Shown in pieces: positions 1-11,766 of a DNA stretch of 64,000 bases. The position numbers were made by a program, and so were the translations under genes. The DNA lies in assembly GCF_026210795.1 (NCBI RefSeq), contig NC_089448.1:3100001-3164000 (forward strand), given 5' to 3'. Within the stretch, counting starts at the first letter, position 1; each line of letters opens with the position of its first letter. The notes beneath the pieces were generated by a model. That model worked only from the letters and a program-made list of their open reading frames with translations, had not been told where the DNA came from and did not search any database. This DNA comes from Rhizophagus irregularis (lineage: Eukaryota; Glomeromycota; Glomeromycetes; Glomerales; Glomeraceae).

Positions 1-22
1 AGTTACTCTTTCTCTTTCGTAA

Positions 23-166
23 ATGGAAAAATCAGCTGAAAATTCACAGGTTGTATCTTATAATAGAGAAACTAAACTATTTTTGCATTTGTTTGATGGA
101 TCAAATCTTATGATCCAACAAATAAATGTATTAATTCAGACTCTACATGATGAAATCGGTCAATAA
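23..166 (+). CDS. Short ORF, possible small exon
   Basis: A 47-residue open frame starts at an ATG directly preceded by an in-frame TAA and ends at TAA. It is not recognised. The composition is ordinary (E, Q, L, N mixed) with an amphipathic second half, so it could be a terminal exon or a chance ORF in AT-rich DNA. No splice site or promoter supports it. Confidence 0.15.
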   Translation: MEKSAENSQVVSYNRETKLFLHLFDGSNLMIQQINVLIQTLHDEIGQ

Positions 167-911
167 AAAATTATCAAAACAATTTTAATTTTATGAGCAG
201 GTTATATGACATAATATAAAGTTATCGTGTGTAACGAACAATATAATATATGTATAAATAAAGTAAGATTAATTATTAATTACGTACCAAAAGTGTATGT
301 GATACTAATCCCAATTCAAGTATCCAACGCAATGTATGTCCACTTACATGAAATCACAGCCCAAATAGTAGTAAAATAATGAATCGTATCCTGTGTTGCA
401 GAAAATACCTTTTTCGTAAATTTTTTACTCGATAAAGTTTCTTCTATAAAATATGTTCATAATTCACTGTCTGTTACAGAAAGAATACTATTGTGAAACA
501 AATAAGAATCTTTATTTTCATTAAAATAGTAAGGTTTTATATAGGCAAATTTTACTAAACTATAGTTCTAGATTCTCCAGTTCTGGTTTGCTAAATTTTT
601 CCATTCCTATAATATAATAATAATTTAAAATAATAATAAATTATGTGATTTTTTCTATATAACAATACCATATCTGAAATTCATGAATATCAATAGTTTA
701 CTGTAAAAAGTTTATAAAATTACAGGTAATTATAAAATATAATTTGTAAATAAATAAAAAAAATAAAAAAAATAAAAATAATTTATATATTATTATATGA
801 TTGAAAGGTCATATTAAATTGAAAATAGTAATAATAATTAATTTTTTTTTTTTTACTTTATTGTAAAATAAAATATACATATTGTATATATATAATATAA
901 AATATAAATAG
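167..911. other. AT-rich downstream flank of Sel1-kinase gene K1
   Basis: No gene is visible. From about 550 onward this DNA is homologous to the flank of the second Sel1-kinase gene. The stretch around 575-625 (containing CCATTCCTATAATATAA) matches 42520-42565, and 640-740 matches 47295-47385. It therefore belongs to the duplicated block and marks where a Helitron interrupted the other copy. The rest is A/T-rich with poly-T and poly-A tracts. Confidence 0.7.
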
Positions 912-3900
912 TTAAATTATAAATTCATTTAAACTTTCAGTATCACTTAAAATTTTACTAATATTACGACTTGTATAATATGCTTGTGAGTGAGATTGTA
1001 TAGTAGAATTATTAGTTTGTGTTTGTACTAAAGTATTATTTGCTTTTATAAATTCATGTAATTCATTATCAATCTTAACTATTTTAAACTTAAGATTTCT
1101 ATCCTTATTATTTATCTTACTATAATATTCATTAATACATTTAGTCCATTTAGATATTTTATATTCAAGTTCAGCTATAGTTGGTCTATTTTTTGGTTCT
1201 AAATCCCAACATTTATTCATTAAATCTATATAACATTTTGGAGTGTTTTTTATAATTTTAGGGCGTTCACCTTCACAAATATCTAAGATGAGGTTATGAT
1301 CATGTGCGTTATTATTAAATGGAGGAATACCTGATGTAAATTCCCACATTATCATTGATAAACTATAAATGTCACTCTTTAAAGTATAAGGATTGTTTCT
1401 TAGTATTTCAGGTGCCATAAAAGGTAAAACTCCATAAATTTCATTTGTTTTGTAATGTAAATTATTTATAGGTTTACATAATCCTAAATCACTAATAAAT
1501 ATTTCATAATTAGCTGATATTAAAATATTACCGTCATGAAAATCACCATGAGTTAAATTTGATTCATGAATTACTTTAAGCCCTAATATAATTTTTCTTA
1601 ATAATTGTAATTTATCTTGCCATTTAAATTTAACTATATCAGATAAACATTTTCTCAAACTTCCTTTTTCTGCATAATTCATTATCATTATATAATTTAA
1701 ATTAACTGGATTTTGACTTATTCCAAAAATTTGAGTAAATTTTGAAAATAATTTAGCTTGACAACCATAATGATTTTTCCACTATATAAATAATAAAGAA
1801 ATGTTAAATTTTTATAAAAAAAATAAATTTATTATTAAAAATAAATACTATACCTCATACAGAAATTTACTATTTAAATTTGATGAATTATTAAGTGTTT
1901 TAAGGATAACCTCATGACAATTCCATCTATTCCATTGTTGTTTATCAAAATTCCAATTATCAATAGGTCCATCTGACCAAATAGCTTTATGAATTTCACT
2001 AAATCCTCCTTTATCATAATAATTAATTCCTGACAATTTATTATAAGGTATCCATTCTAAAACTTCATAACAATTTTTAGCATTTAGTTGTGCTTCTTGA
2101 ATAAATCTATCAATATATTTATTATTGCTAGTCCATTTTGAAAAATTTTGTTGAAAATATTTAGAATTACATTGTTGACACCACTCATGATCTGTATTTA
2201 TTAGTTCTTTGCATTCATTACATGGTATAAATTTATGATTATCATTGTTAATTTCTACTATTTTTTTACGCAAATAAAAGGCTTTTTCTAAATTTTTTTC
2301 TATTCCTTCATTATTTTTATAAATATTAATTAGATCAAGCATTGCTTGTTTATTATCATTTTCTGCTGCTTTTTGATACCAATCAATGGCTTTTTCTAAA
2401 TTCTTTTCTATTCCTTTTCCATTGTAATAGCAATTGGCTAAATTAAACATTGCATTTTCATTATTTTCTGCTGCTTTTTGAAACCAATAAAAGGCTTTTT
2501 CTAAATTCTTTTCTGTTCCTTCTCCATTTTTATAGCACGTGGCTAAATTAAACATTGCAACAGTGTAACCATTTTCTGCTGCTTTTTGGCACCAATAAAA
2601 GGCTTTTTCTAAATCCTTTTGTGTTCCTTCTCCATTTTTATAGCACATGGCTAAATGAACCATTGATGCTTTATTATTATTTTCTGCTGCTTTTTGAAAC
2701 CAATAAATGGCTTCTTTTAAATTCTTTAATGTTCCTTGTCCATTTTTATAATGAATAGCTAAATTCAACATTGCACAAGTGTGACCATTTTCTGCTGCTT
2801 TTTGATACCAGTAAAAGGCTTTTTTAAAATTTTTTTCTATACCATTTCCAGCATTATAACAAAGACCTAAATTCTTCATAGATTTAATATGACCTTTTTC
2901 TGCTGCTTTTTGATACCAATAAAAGGCTTTTTCTGAATTCTTTTCTGTTCCTTTTTCATATTCATAACAACTGGCTAAATTAAACATTGCATTTTCATTA
3001 CCTTTTTCTGCTGCTTTTTGACACCAATAAAAGGTTTTTTCTAAATTTTTTTCTATTCCTTCTCCATTATAATAACAACTGGCTAAATTAAACATTGCAT
3101 TTTCATTACCATTTTCTGCTGCTTTTTGACACCAATAAAAGGTTTTTTCTAAATTTTTTTCTATTCCTTCTCCATTATAATAACATATAGCTAAATTAAT
3201 CATTGCATTTTCATTACCATTTTCTGCTGCTTTTTGATACCAATAAAAGGTTTTTTCTAAATTTTTTTCTATTCCTTCTCCATTATAATAACATATAGCT
3301 AAATTAATCATTGCATTTTCTTGACCATTTTCTGCTGCTTTTTGATACCAATAAAAGGCTTTTTCTAAATTCTTTTCTGTTCCTTCTCCATTTATATAAC
3401 ATATAGCTAAATTATACATTGCATTTTCATCACCATTTTCCGCTGCTTTTTGAAACCAATAAAAGGCTTTTTCTAAATTCTTTTCTGTTCCTTCTCCACT
3501 ATAATACATATTGGCTAAATTAAAAATTGCATTTTCTTGACCATTTTCTGCTGCTTTTTGAAACCAATAAAAGGCTTTTTCTAAATTCTTTTCTGATCCT
3601 TCTCCATTTATATAACATATAGCTAAATTATACATTGCATTTTCATCACCATTTTCTGCTGCTTTTTGAAACCAATAAAAGACTTTTTCTAAATTCTTTT
3701 CTGTTCCTTCTCCACTATAATACATATTGGCTAAATTAAACATTGCACCAGTGTGACCATTTTCTGCTGCTTTTTGATACCAATAAAAGGCTTTTTCTAA
3801 ATTCTTTTCTGTTCCTTCTCCATTATAATAACATATAACTAAATTAATCATTGCTGTTTCATCATTATTTTCTGCTGCTTTTTGAAACCAATAAATGGCT

Positions 3901-4253
3901 TCTTTTAAATTCTTTACTGTTCCTACTCCATTTTTATAACATATGGCTAAATTAAACATTGCACCAGTGTGACCATTTTCTGCTGCTTTTTGATACCAAT
4001 AAAAGGCTTTTTCTAAATTCTTTTCTGTTCCTTCTCCATTATAATAACATATAGCTAAATTAATCATTGCTGTTTCATCATTATTTTCTGCTGCTTTTTG
4101 AAACCAATAAATGGCTTCTTTTAAATTCTTTACTGTTCCTACTCCATTTTTATAACATATGGCTAAATTAAACATTGCACCAGTGTGACCATTTTCTGCT
4201 GCTTTTTTATACCAGTGAAATGTAATATTATGAATTTTAAAAAAATCTAGCAT
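912..4253 (-). CDS. Sel1-repeat / protein kinase fusion, copy K1 (1089 aa, two exons)
   Basis: The gene reads 4253-1854 then 1781-912, with a 72-nt intron (1782-1853, GTATAG...TATATAG). Skipping the intron joins the two frames exactly. Residues about 10-690 hold some 18 Sel1-like repeats of 36 aa (core WYQKAAENG..AM.NLA.CY..GEGTEKNLEKAF), an alpha-solenoid type used for protein contacts. A four-cysteine zinc ribbon (CNEC...CQQC) follows near 700. The tyrosine-kinase-like kinase domain has a glycine loop (YDKGGFSEIHKA), VILK lysine, HGDFHDGN catalytic loop near 878 (Arg of HRD replaced by Gly), DLG instead of DFG, and an APE motif. Activity is plausible but untested. The C-tail is N/T/Q-rich. 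The role is inferred to be signalling. The start is supported by a TATA box 64 nt upstream and by the paralogue. The first four repeats are a recent 72-aa tandem duplication. Confidence 0.9.
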
Positions 4254-4316
4254 TTTAAGTAGTGTTTAAATAATAGGAAACGAAAATCTGATATGAGGTC
4301 CGGAATGCAAACACTG

Positions 4317-4324
4317 TATTTATA
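4317..4324 (-). promoter_or_regulatory. TATA box of K1
   Basis: TATAAATA on the minus strand, 64 nt upstream of the K1 ATG. The surrounding 80 bp is almost identical to the region upstream of paralogue K2, including the TATA box (50258-50265). Such conservation within otherwise diverged flanks supports a core promoter. Confidence 0.6.
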
Positions 4325-4770
4325 TGCAAAACGTCAACTCGTCACATCATCACGACGTCACGTATATATTAATACGGATCCAAACAAACATGATCTTATC
4401 AATTACTCATGATGATCGAATTAACTTAATTTGGTTTGGATGATATCCGTCATCCGTTTATCCGATCCGATTAAAATCCGTCATCTGGAATATCCGCATC
4501 AGTATATCCGAATTATCCTTAAGGATTATCCGGATTATCAGTTTGGATTGATACAATCATTTTTTATTTCTCGGATACACCAATAAAAAATAACAATTTT
4601 AACAATCAGTACAACAGTCTTGTACTACAACCTCAAAAATTTCTATCAAAATTATTTTATCAAAGTTAACTGCTAAGACAAAATTAGCTAGACTTACTTT
4701 TTTTATAAATTTTTAATAACCAAAATTCCTTTGTCTTGGCGCAATTGTGTTACAGCATAGACAAATAGTA
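4325..4770. other. Upstream region of K1 with a short insertion
   Basis: Homologous to 50266-50635 upstream of K2. Relative to K2 it carries about 130 extra bases (roughly 4425-4560) made of repeated ATCCG/ATCCGTC motifs, probably a small degenerate element. Homology to K2 ends near 4770, where the K2 side is interrupted by a TAGGG-ended element. Confidence 0.5.
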
Positions 4771-7700
4771 GTTCAACGACTGGATTGGATATTAGCAAAT
4801 TTATATGTACAGAATAAACCATTTATATTTTTTAAAAAATATTTGTCTTTGTGAAATTAAATACTATTATTTCACGTAAAAAATCAGAGTATAATAATAT
4901 GTAATTTTAAAATAAAGTATTACATAAAATATTTAGGATAAAAAATTCAATGTCATGTTTAGACTACCCTCTGTATAATCGCCATGGTCAAAAGTGTACA
5001 TGTTATATTTCACGGCGGGTTACCCTTGTTCTGTCTGTTAACATGCAATTTCAGGGGTAACCTGTTACGTTTAATACGCTATATTTAATAGCGTCATATA
5101 CGTTATATGTTATGACGGGTACCTGTTATAAGAAACGGCGGGTACCCGTTATAAAACTGGCGGTCAGCATATTAACTTTTGATAAACATCAATAATGATA
5201 ATTATTTATTTAATGAATTTTATTTGCAAATATTAAAAATTAAGTCACACATTTACGATTTTAAAGAAAAAAATCACCATATTTATTTTTATATAAGTGT
5301 ACAAATAAAAGAAACAATAACAATAAATAAAAAGATAAGTAAATTACAATGATCAAGGAGAAAGATGCTAATAAAAAAATGAAATAGCAATGGAGTAATG
5401 GAAAGTAATAGAAGATGAAAGGGAGTAAAAAAGAGTAATGAGAAGTGATAGGAAACAAAAAGGAGAAATAGGATATAATGAGATGAAAAGTAGTGATGGG
5501 AGACGAAAAGAAGTGATGGTATACGAAGAGGAGTGATGAGAGATAAAAAGGAGTGATGGGAGACAAAAAGAAGATGAAGAGGAATGATGGGAAACGAAAA
5601 GAAGTAATGGGAGACGAAAAGAAGTAATGGTAGACGAAGAGGAGTGATGGGGAACGAAAAGGAGCGATGGGAGATGAAAAGAAGTGATGGGAAGATGAAA
5701 AGGAGTAAAAATTTATTAAAATTGTAAATTTAATAAAAAATTTTCCAATAAATTTTCAATCAATTTTTTATAAAAAAAAAGATCTCTAATGAAATTCTTT
5801 ATTAAAAAAATTTTCAAGCCAAAATTCTCGATACACTTATTAAAAAAAACTATTCTCAATAAAATTTTCTATTTAGATTTCTAAACAAAATTCTCCATCG
5901 AATAAATAAAAAAATTTTTCAACAAACAATTTTCTAATAAAATTCTCAATCGAAAAAAAATATCCCCGATTAAAGAAAAATTCAAAGATTCTTACCACCT
6001 ATTAAAAAAACTTCTCAAAAGAATTTCTATATCAAAAAAAAAACTCCTCTCCTATTAAAAAAAAAATTTTTACCGAAATTCTCTATCAAAAAAAAATCTC
6101 CCCTGTTAAAAAAATTTACATTAACGAAATGATCTATCAAAAAAAATTCTCAGCGAAATCTATTTAAGAAAATTCTTTAATGAAATTCTCTATCAAAAAA
6201 ATCTCTACTGTTAAAAAAAAATTGCTCCAACAAATTAAGTATATGTCAAAAAAAAAAATCTTATTAAAAAAAAACTCTCCAATAAAATTCCTATCAAATA
6301 AAAGTTTTTAACGAAATTATCCATCAAAAAAAAAAACTCAAAAATGTCCCTATCAATGAAAAAATTATCAAAAAAAATCTTATTAAGAAAATTCACAAAG
6401 AAATTCTATCAAACAAAGCCTTTGCCTATATTAAAAATAAAAATTTTCTACAAAATTTGTTTATAAAAAAAAAGCCAATAAAAAAAAAAAAATATTTTTT
6501 TTAAAAAAAATTTAAATGGCGCGTACCCGATATGTGAAGCGGCGGGTACCTGATATGTAGAACGGCGGGTACCTTATATTTGAAACGACGGGTATTCGAT
6601 CCCTTAATAATTTAAAATTTGGTCCAAAATAAATTAATAAACCGTTATAATATAAAGCGCATACACTGATACACGTTAAATTATGTAGCGTATACACGTC
6701 GGTAAGTTCATAGCATGAACGTCGATCAATCGTTTGTTGATTACTAATATTTATTATCTATCCTATATAAATAATAATTGTGAATTGCGTAATGTCCTGA
6801 TCTATTCCGTAATAATATAGGTTATTTATTTCTTTTAACTCTCTATATTATAGTTAAAAATAATTAATTAGTGAATGATCATGTCCAAAGTTGATTATAA
6901 AATATTAGATTGATAGTCCGGGAGATTTTTTCTTAGTAATTTTTAAATTTTTTAGTAAGCATTTTTTCAAATTTTTTTTTTTATTCCCGATAGCAATAGG
7001 TCGGGGGACTTTTTTTTTTACAGCTTTGGTAAATTTTTTTTTTTGATGATAATTTTTTATTGTATCTTCCCGATTTTTTTTTTTAGTTTCAGTAATTTTT
7101 TTTTGATATTTTTTTTCTGTTTCTGTGACAATAGATCTCTATAATAGATTTTATGAGTATTTTTCTTTTTAAACAATAGACCACTTTAATAAATTCTCTA
7201 AAATAATATAAAACAATAAATTACACAGATTTTATTTTTTCTAATAAATTTGCAGATATAAATATAAAGCATAAACCTGATATATTTCAACACCTTTGTT
7301 GTGTGATAATATTTTATATTGATTTCTCACCAACATAACACAATAATTATTGATATTAAAAAATCCAAATGGCTTCTCTTCATGAAATAATTGAAGATGA
7401 AACATCTGAACAACGTAAAAGAAGGTTAAATAAAGGAAGTCAAGCTCACTACAGGAAATAATACATTCGTAAGTATTCTTTGGTTTTTTTGTAACAAATT
7501 AATTATTCAGAATTGATTTTGTGATGAGTCTGTAAACGTATAAACCATAAATTCTATAATACTGCAACATTTGTTTGTTTAATATTATAATATTTGTATC
7601 AAGTTATTGTAATACTAAATCATTCTAATTTAATCATATTGTAAATACACTTCACATTATTGTATTGTAAATATTGTAAATATAATTTATATCATTCAAA

Positions 7701-8969
7701 TATAGATTGTTGTATTATACTAATAAATAAATATATAATGTATTATTCATTTATTCTAAATTATTGTATGTTCAGTATTATACAATGTCTTCTTAAAATT
7801 AAATTCTTAGTCTAATATTAAATACAAATCTACATAACTACTTCAGTCATTTCTTAACATGCAAAAAATTTTTTTTGACATGTAAAAACTTTTTAATGTG
7901 TAAAAGAATTTTTCTTATAAAAAAATTTTTTTCTGAGCGTACTGACTACCTTTCAGAACCCCCTTATTATTGAATTAAAATATTTCTATAATAGTTTCTT
8001 GGTTTTCTATAGAACTTTTTGCCATTTCTATAAAAGTTTATTGAAAAGATTGATTTTTTCTTTTTAAGGTACAAATAATCAACTACACAAATAATGAAAT
8101 CTGTGACAAATTACGCCCAGGAAAATTTGCAGAGCGCAGACTTTGTACATTAATTAATTAGGCAATTAAATAAAGTTAAAAAAACGAATGCTGAATCACT
8201 AAAAAAAAAAGGATATTAACTTTGTTCTTTATTTAATAATAATATTTGTTCATTTATTTAATAAAATTTTCAGATTTGAAAATAATTGCGGCATTTGCGC
8301 AAATTAGCCGCAAATTGCACGTGATTTTTATTTGCGCATTGCACCCAGCGTAACCTGAAAAAATGTGTTTAATTAGAATTTGAATGAATAATTTGACATT
8401 ACTAATGAATGAATGTTTTTTTTAACAAAACTTTTACAGTAAATAGCTGCAGTATGATTATCGTTAGCACAATATGCAAAACTTTATTATTTACCTTTAT
8501 TTGGGATTCCGAATAATTTTTTTTTTTCTGATATATATACTGTATACTGATAAAATGATAAGCAAAATACACTATACTATATTAATATAGTATATTTAAT
8601 GAATGAAAATGTTACCTGTACGACATAAGTATTACTAATTAACATTTACTAAAAATCGGATAAATGATCGGCCGACAGGACATCCCCTGCCAATTTAAAA
8701 AATGATTAAATTTTAAAAAGCTTCGGAACTAGTACTATTAATATTGAGATTACGAATAAATAAAAAGAAAGTTTTTCTCATTTGGAAAATGCAAATCTTT
8801 TTGAATTACTCACATTTTCAAATGTTATCCGGTAGGTATAGTAACTACAATTGCATAATCATGAAAATGATGCCGATCAGGGGATAATTTCTTACACCAC
8901 CAATGTAAATAAGTTACACTAAGCTTTTCATTATTATTTCACCTTATTTAGTCTTCTTTGTATCATTGA
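4771..8969. other. Gene-poor AT-rich spacer with purine-rich and CGGGTACC repeats
   Basis: No convincing gene. About 5020-5165 and 6520-6605 hold degenerate tandem copies of a motif centred on CGGCGGGTACC, which is palindromic in its GGGTACCC core. Between them lie a purine-rich minisatellite (about 5390-5710, units like GAGTGATGGGAGACGAAAAG) and A-rich low-complexity DNA (5710-6500). The 6.9-7.2 kb stretch is T-rich. From about 7970 the DNA is homologous, in inverted orientation, to 55925-54725 next to ATPase gene A2, so the duplicated ATPase block begins there. Confidence 0.6.
7370..7462 (+). pseudogene. Possible short remnant resembling an STPR-like repeat
   Basis: An ATG opens a 30-codon frame ending in ETSEQRKRRLNKGSQAHYRK then TAA. 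The string resembles the ET..QR..RL......YR pattern seen in STPR-type repeats and in the N-termini of some Helitron and PIF1-like fungal proteins. A good donor-like GTAAGTATT lies just after the stop. It may be a dead first exon. Nothing else recognisable follows. Confidence 0.2.
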
Positions 8970-8978
8970 TTTTAATTA

Positions 8979-8986
8979 TATAAAAG
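8979..8986 (+). promoter_or_regulatory. TATA box of ATPase gene A1
   Basis: TATAAAAG lies 66 nt upstream of the A1 ATG. The paralogue A2 has TATAAAT at the matching place (54793-54799). Confidence 0.55.
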
Positions 8987-9051
8987 ATCAAATTTTTATA
9001 CGCGTTAATTTATTGTCCCGAAATACGAAAATTTATCTTTACCGCACAACC

Positions 9052-11766
9052 ATGGCTTATAAAATCTGGGTTAAATACGAAGATAATTGTCCAATCAAAA
9101 TTGTCATTGACAAAGGGGACGTGGATGATTTGAAAAAGGCAATCAAGAAAGAATTACCAAGTCTTAATGTTAGCCGGATAAGCCTTCGCAAGCACGGTGA
9201 AGAGGTTGACTTAGATCCCGAACTTGAAATAAATGAGAACCTTGTGAACAACTTGAAAACACCAATTCAAATATTAAGTATGTATCAGGGTTTATTAATT
9301 AGTCGGTACTCGGTATATGTCGTTTATATATATTTTTATTAGCTAATTGTTAACGCTTCCTCTAATTTTTTTTTTGTTATACTTTTATTCACTTATCACT
9401 TCTTCATGACCACGATATTAGATTACAATGATGTCCGAAAGGAAGACTGGCAGTGGCCTTGTGTTAATATAATGAGAGACCATTGGGGACGCGAAAATAT
9501 CATCCCATTTAAAAAAACTCAAAAACAAAACAGTACCATTTTTACAATAATTTACTATAACTACACAATTTTTGTTGAGTTATACTCTCGGCCATTGATC
9601 CAAATCCTTCAAGAAATCCTCATTGATAACAATGATATGCCCAAGATCAAAGCTCAGGATTTGTATCACGTTATGGAAGATTTAGAAATCTTATATAATG
9701 GATTGGAGACTGCATCTAAATCTACATCTGAACCTTCGGTGGAAACCGGTAATTACTAATTTCATACAATAGATTTCGTTTAGCTATAATTATTAGCTGA
9801 CTTTAAATTTAATCCTTAGAAAAAAAGAGCCACTTGAATCACTTGATCCGATTCCTTAAACAGGAATATAATGAGACGATCGAAAAACAAAATAAAACGA
9901 TAGAAAAAAAGACAGTTTCATTTGACATGTTGTGGGTATTCTACACCAAGGGCTTGGAAGTATGGTAGTAAGTACTTTCAAATTTTAAAAATTGTTTTTT
10001 TAATATAATTCATATGATTTTTCTACCTTGCTTTTATTTATTTTTTTGCATTTTTTTGCAAACCATTATTTAAACTGCTTATAAATTTATTTTCTTTTAT
10101 TGGGAAAATTGGTTTCTAGCAAATGTGATATTTCCAGTCAGCAAATCGGTGGTACCATTCTTTCAACAGAAAAAGTAGTTAAAACGATAAATTTTGAAAA
10201 GGTGTCATTTTTTGTTATATTTATTAAGGTTGTTGATTATGATGGCCATGGATTTAAGCATTGTTATGTAAAACGCCAAATCGAAGAATTTAATGGAGAA
10301 AAAAGTTTCTCTGATTTATCAGTTGTTCCATTCAGATTTTCTGAATCTCGCGACTTCCTCAAGGAAACCATTTATTGTATTGGGAAAAAATTTTTTGAAC
10401 TTGCAGCAAACAGACATTTTATGGAGTATACGGGCTCATTGTTTCGTTGGACAAAAGTAAATGGTTGCTATGAGATAGAAGCGATAAGGGCTGATGGACG
10501 TGTTATGATTGATCTCAAAAGTTTTGCAACCATGAATCCTGGCTATCTAATGAGAAATGCAAAACCACCAAATCCATGTGATGTTAATTTGCTCGGTAAA
10601 AAGGGTTACCTCGAAGACTATGACTATGAGAAATCTTATTGTTTCGCACCTGCGTTAGTGTATGGATTCAGTTTCGCATTGAAGGAATGGGGCCAATTCT
10701 TGGTCATGGATTTCAATAAAATTAATTTTAATGAAAATGCTTTCGAGCATTTGGTAATGCCTCAAGATAAAAAAGAAGTACTTTTGGAATTAGTGAAACA
10801 GTACAGCAACCAAACAACCAATGGTAAAAAACTTGAAGATGGTAATCCTTCTGACTCTCTATTAGTAAAACAACTTGATCCCATTGCCAATAAAGGTAAG
10901 GGATGCATCTTTCTTTGTTATGGCCCACCTGGCACCGGGAAAACATTAACAGCTGAAAGTGTAGCTGAACTTCTTAAACGGCCATTATGGACGATTGGCG
11001 TGCATGAACTTGGAACGGATCTTGCAAAGTATTTAATATTTTGAACGTATTTTGTTAATATTTTTCTATACTTGTGAGATTTACTATTTGATTGCCTTTG
11101 CTTCTTTATTGTATAAAAGGATGGAACAACAATTAGTTAAGATTCTAAATATTGCTTTTACATGGAAGGCTGTCCTCCTACTTGATGAAGCTGATATCTA
11201 TTTTGAAAAACGTACCTCGGGTAATGCAAAGCGTAATGCGATGACTGGTATATTTTTACGTCATCTAGAATATTATCAAGGTAAGAAAGATTGCTATCCT
11301 TGTTTTTATATTTACAGAAGAGAATTTTTTATCAATTTATCTTCACTTTTCCTTTTATCCTCCTTTTTCCTCTTCAGGTATCCTTTTCTTAACAACAAAT
11401 CGTGTTATGAGTTTTGATGATGCTTTCCGTTCAAGAATTACTATGTGTTTCCATTATCCAAAACTCGTTCCAGAGAAAAGGAAAGAAATTTGGAAAAATT
11501 TCATCGATGGTGCCGGCTTGGATCTCAATGCAGATGATTTTTCTAAATATGAATTGAATGGACGTGAAATTCGTAATGTTCTTCATATAGCACAAACGTT
11601 GGCCGAAGGTAATAATGAAGGAATTACTAAAGATCATGTGATCAAAGTTATTAGGATAGCTCAGGAATTTCAGGAAGATATGGAAAAAATGAAATCATGC
11701 GATCAAGACTATTCAGAGATTTCAGAAAATGAAAATGCTAAGAAGAAATTATGGCATTGGGGATAA
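9052..11766 (+). CDS. AAA+ ATPase with DUF7025-like domain and ubiquitin-like header, copy A1 (719 aa, six exons)
   Basis: Six exons join in phase: 9052-9277, 9422-9748, 9820-9967, 10120-11028, 11120-11280, 11378-11766 (GTATGT, GTAATT, GTAAGT, GTATTT and GTAAGA donors). Residues 1-75 resemble the ubiquitin-like header of Crinkler-type proteins (KIWVKYEDNCPIKIVIDKGD). Residues about 240-440 look like the DUF7025 region common before fungal AAA modules (VDYDGHGF...FFELAANRH). The AAA+ core has Walker A GPPGTGKT at 502-509, Walker B VLLLDEAD at 555-562, sensor 1 TTN and an arginine-finger-like FRSRI. It is likely an ATP-driven remodeller with unknown substrate. The C-terminus differs from A2: one base missing near 11748 gives an early stop and a tail about 15 residues shorter. 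The all-exon match to A2 makes the model firm. Confidence 0.85.

Noticed and set aside
5261-5566. Open frame of 101 codons on the minus strand
   Set aside because: It lies in the purine-rich repeat at 5.4-5.7 kb and is composition-driven (FPIT, SLLF repeats).
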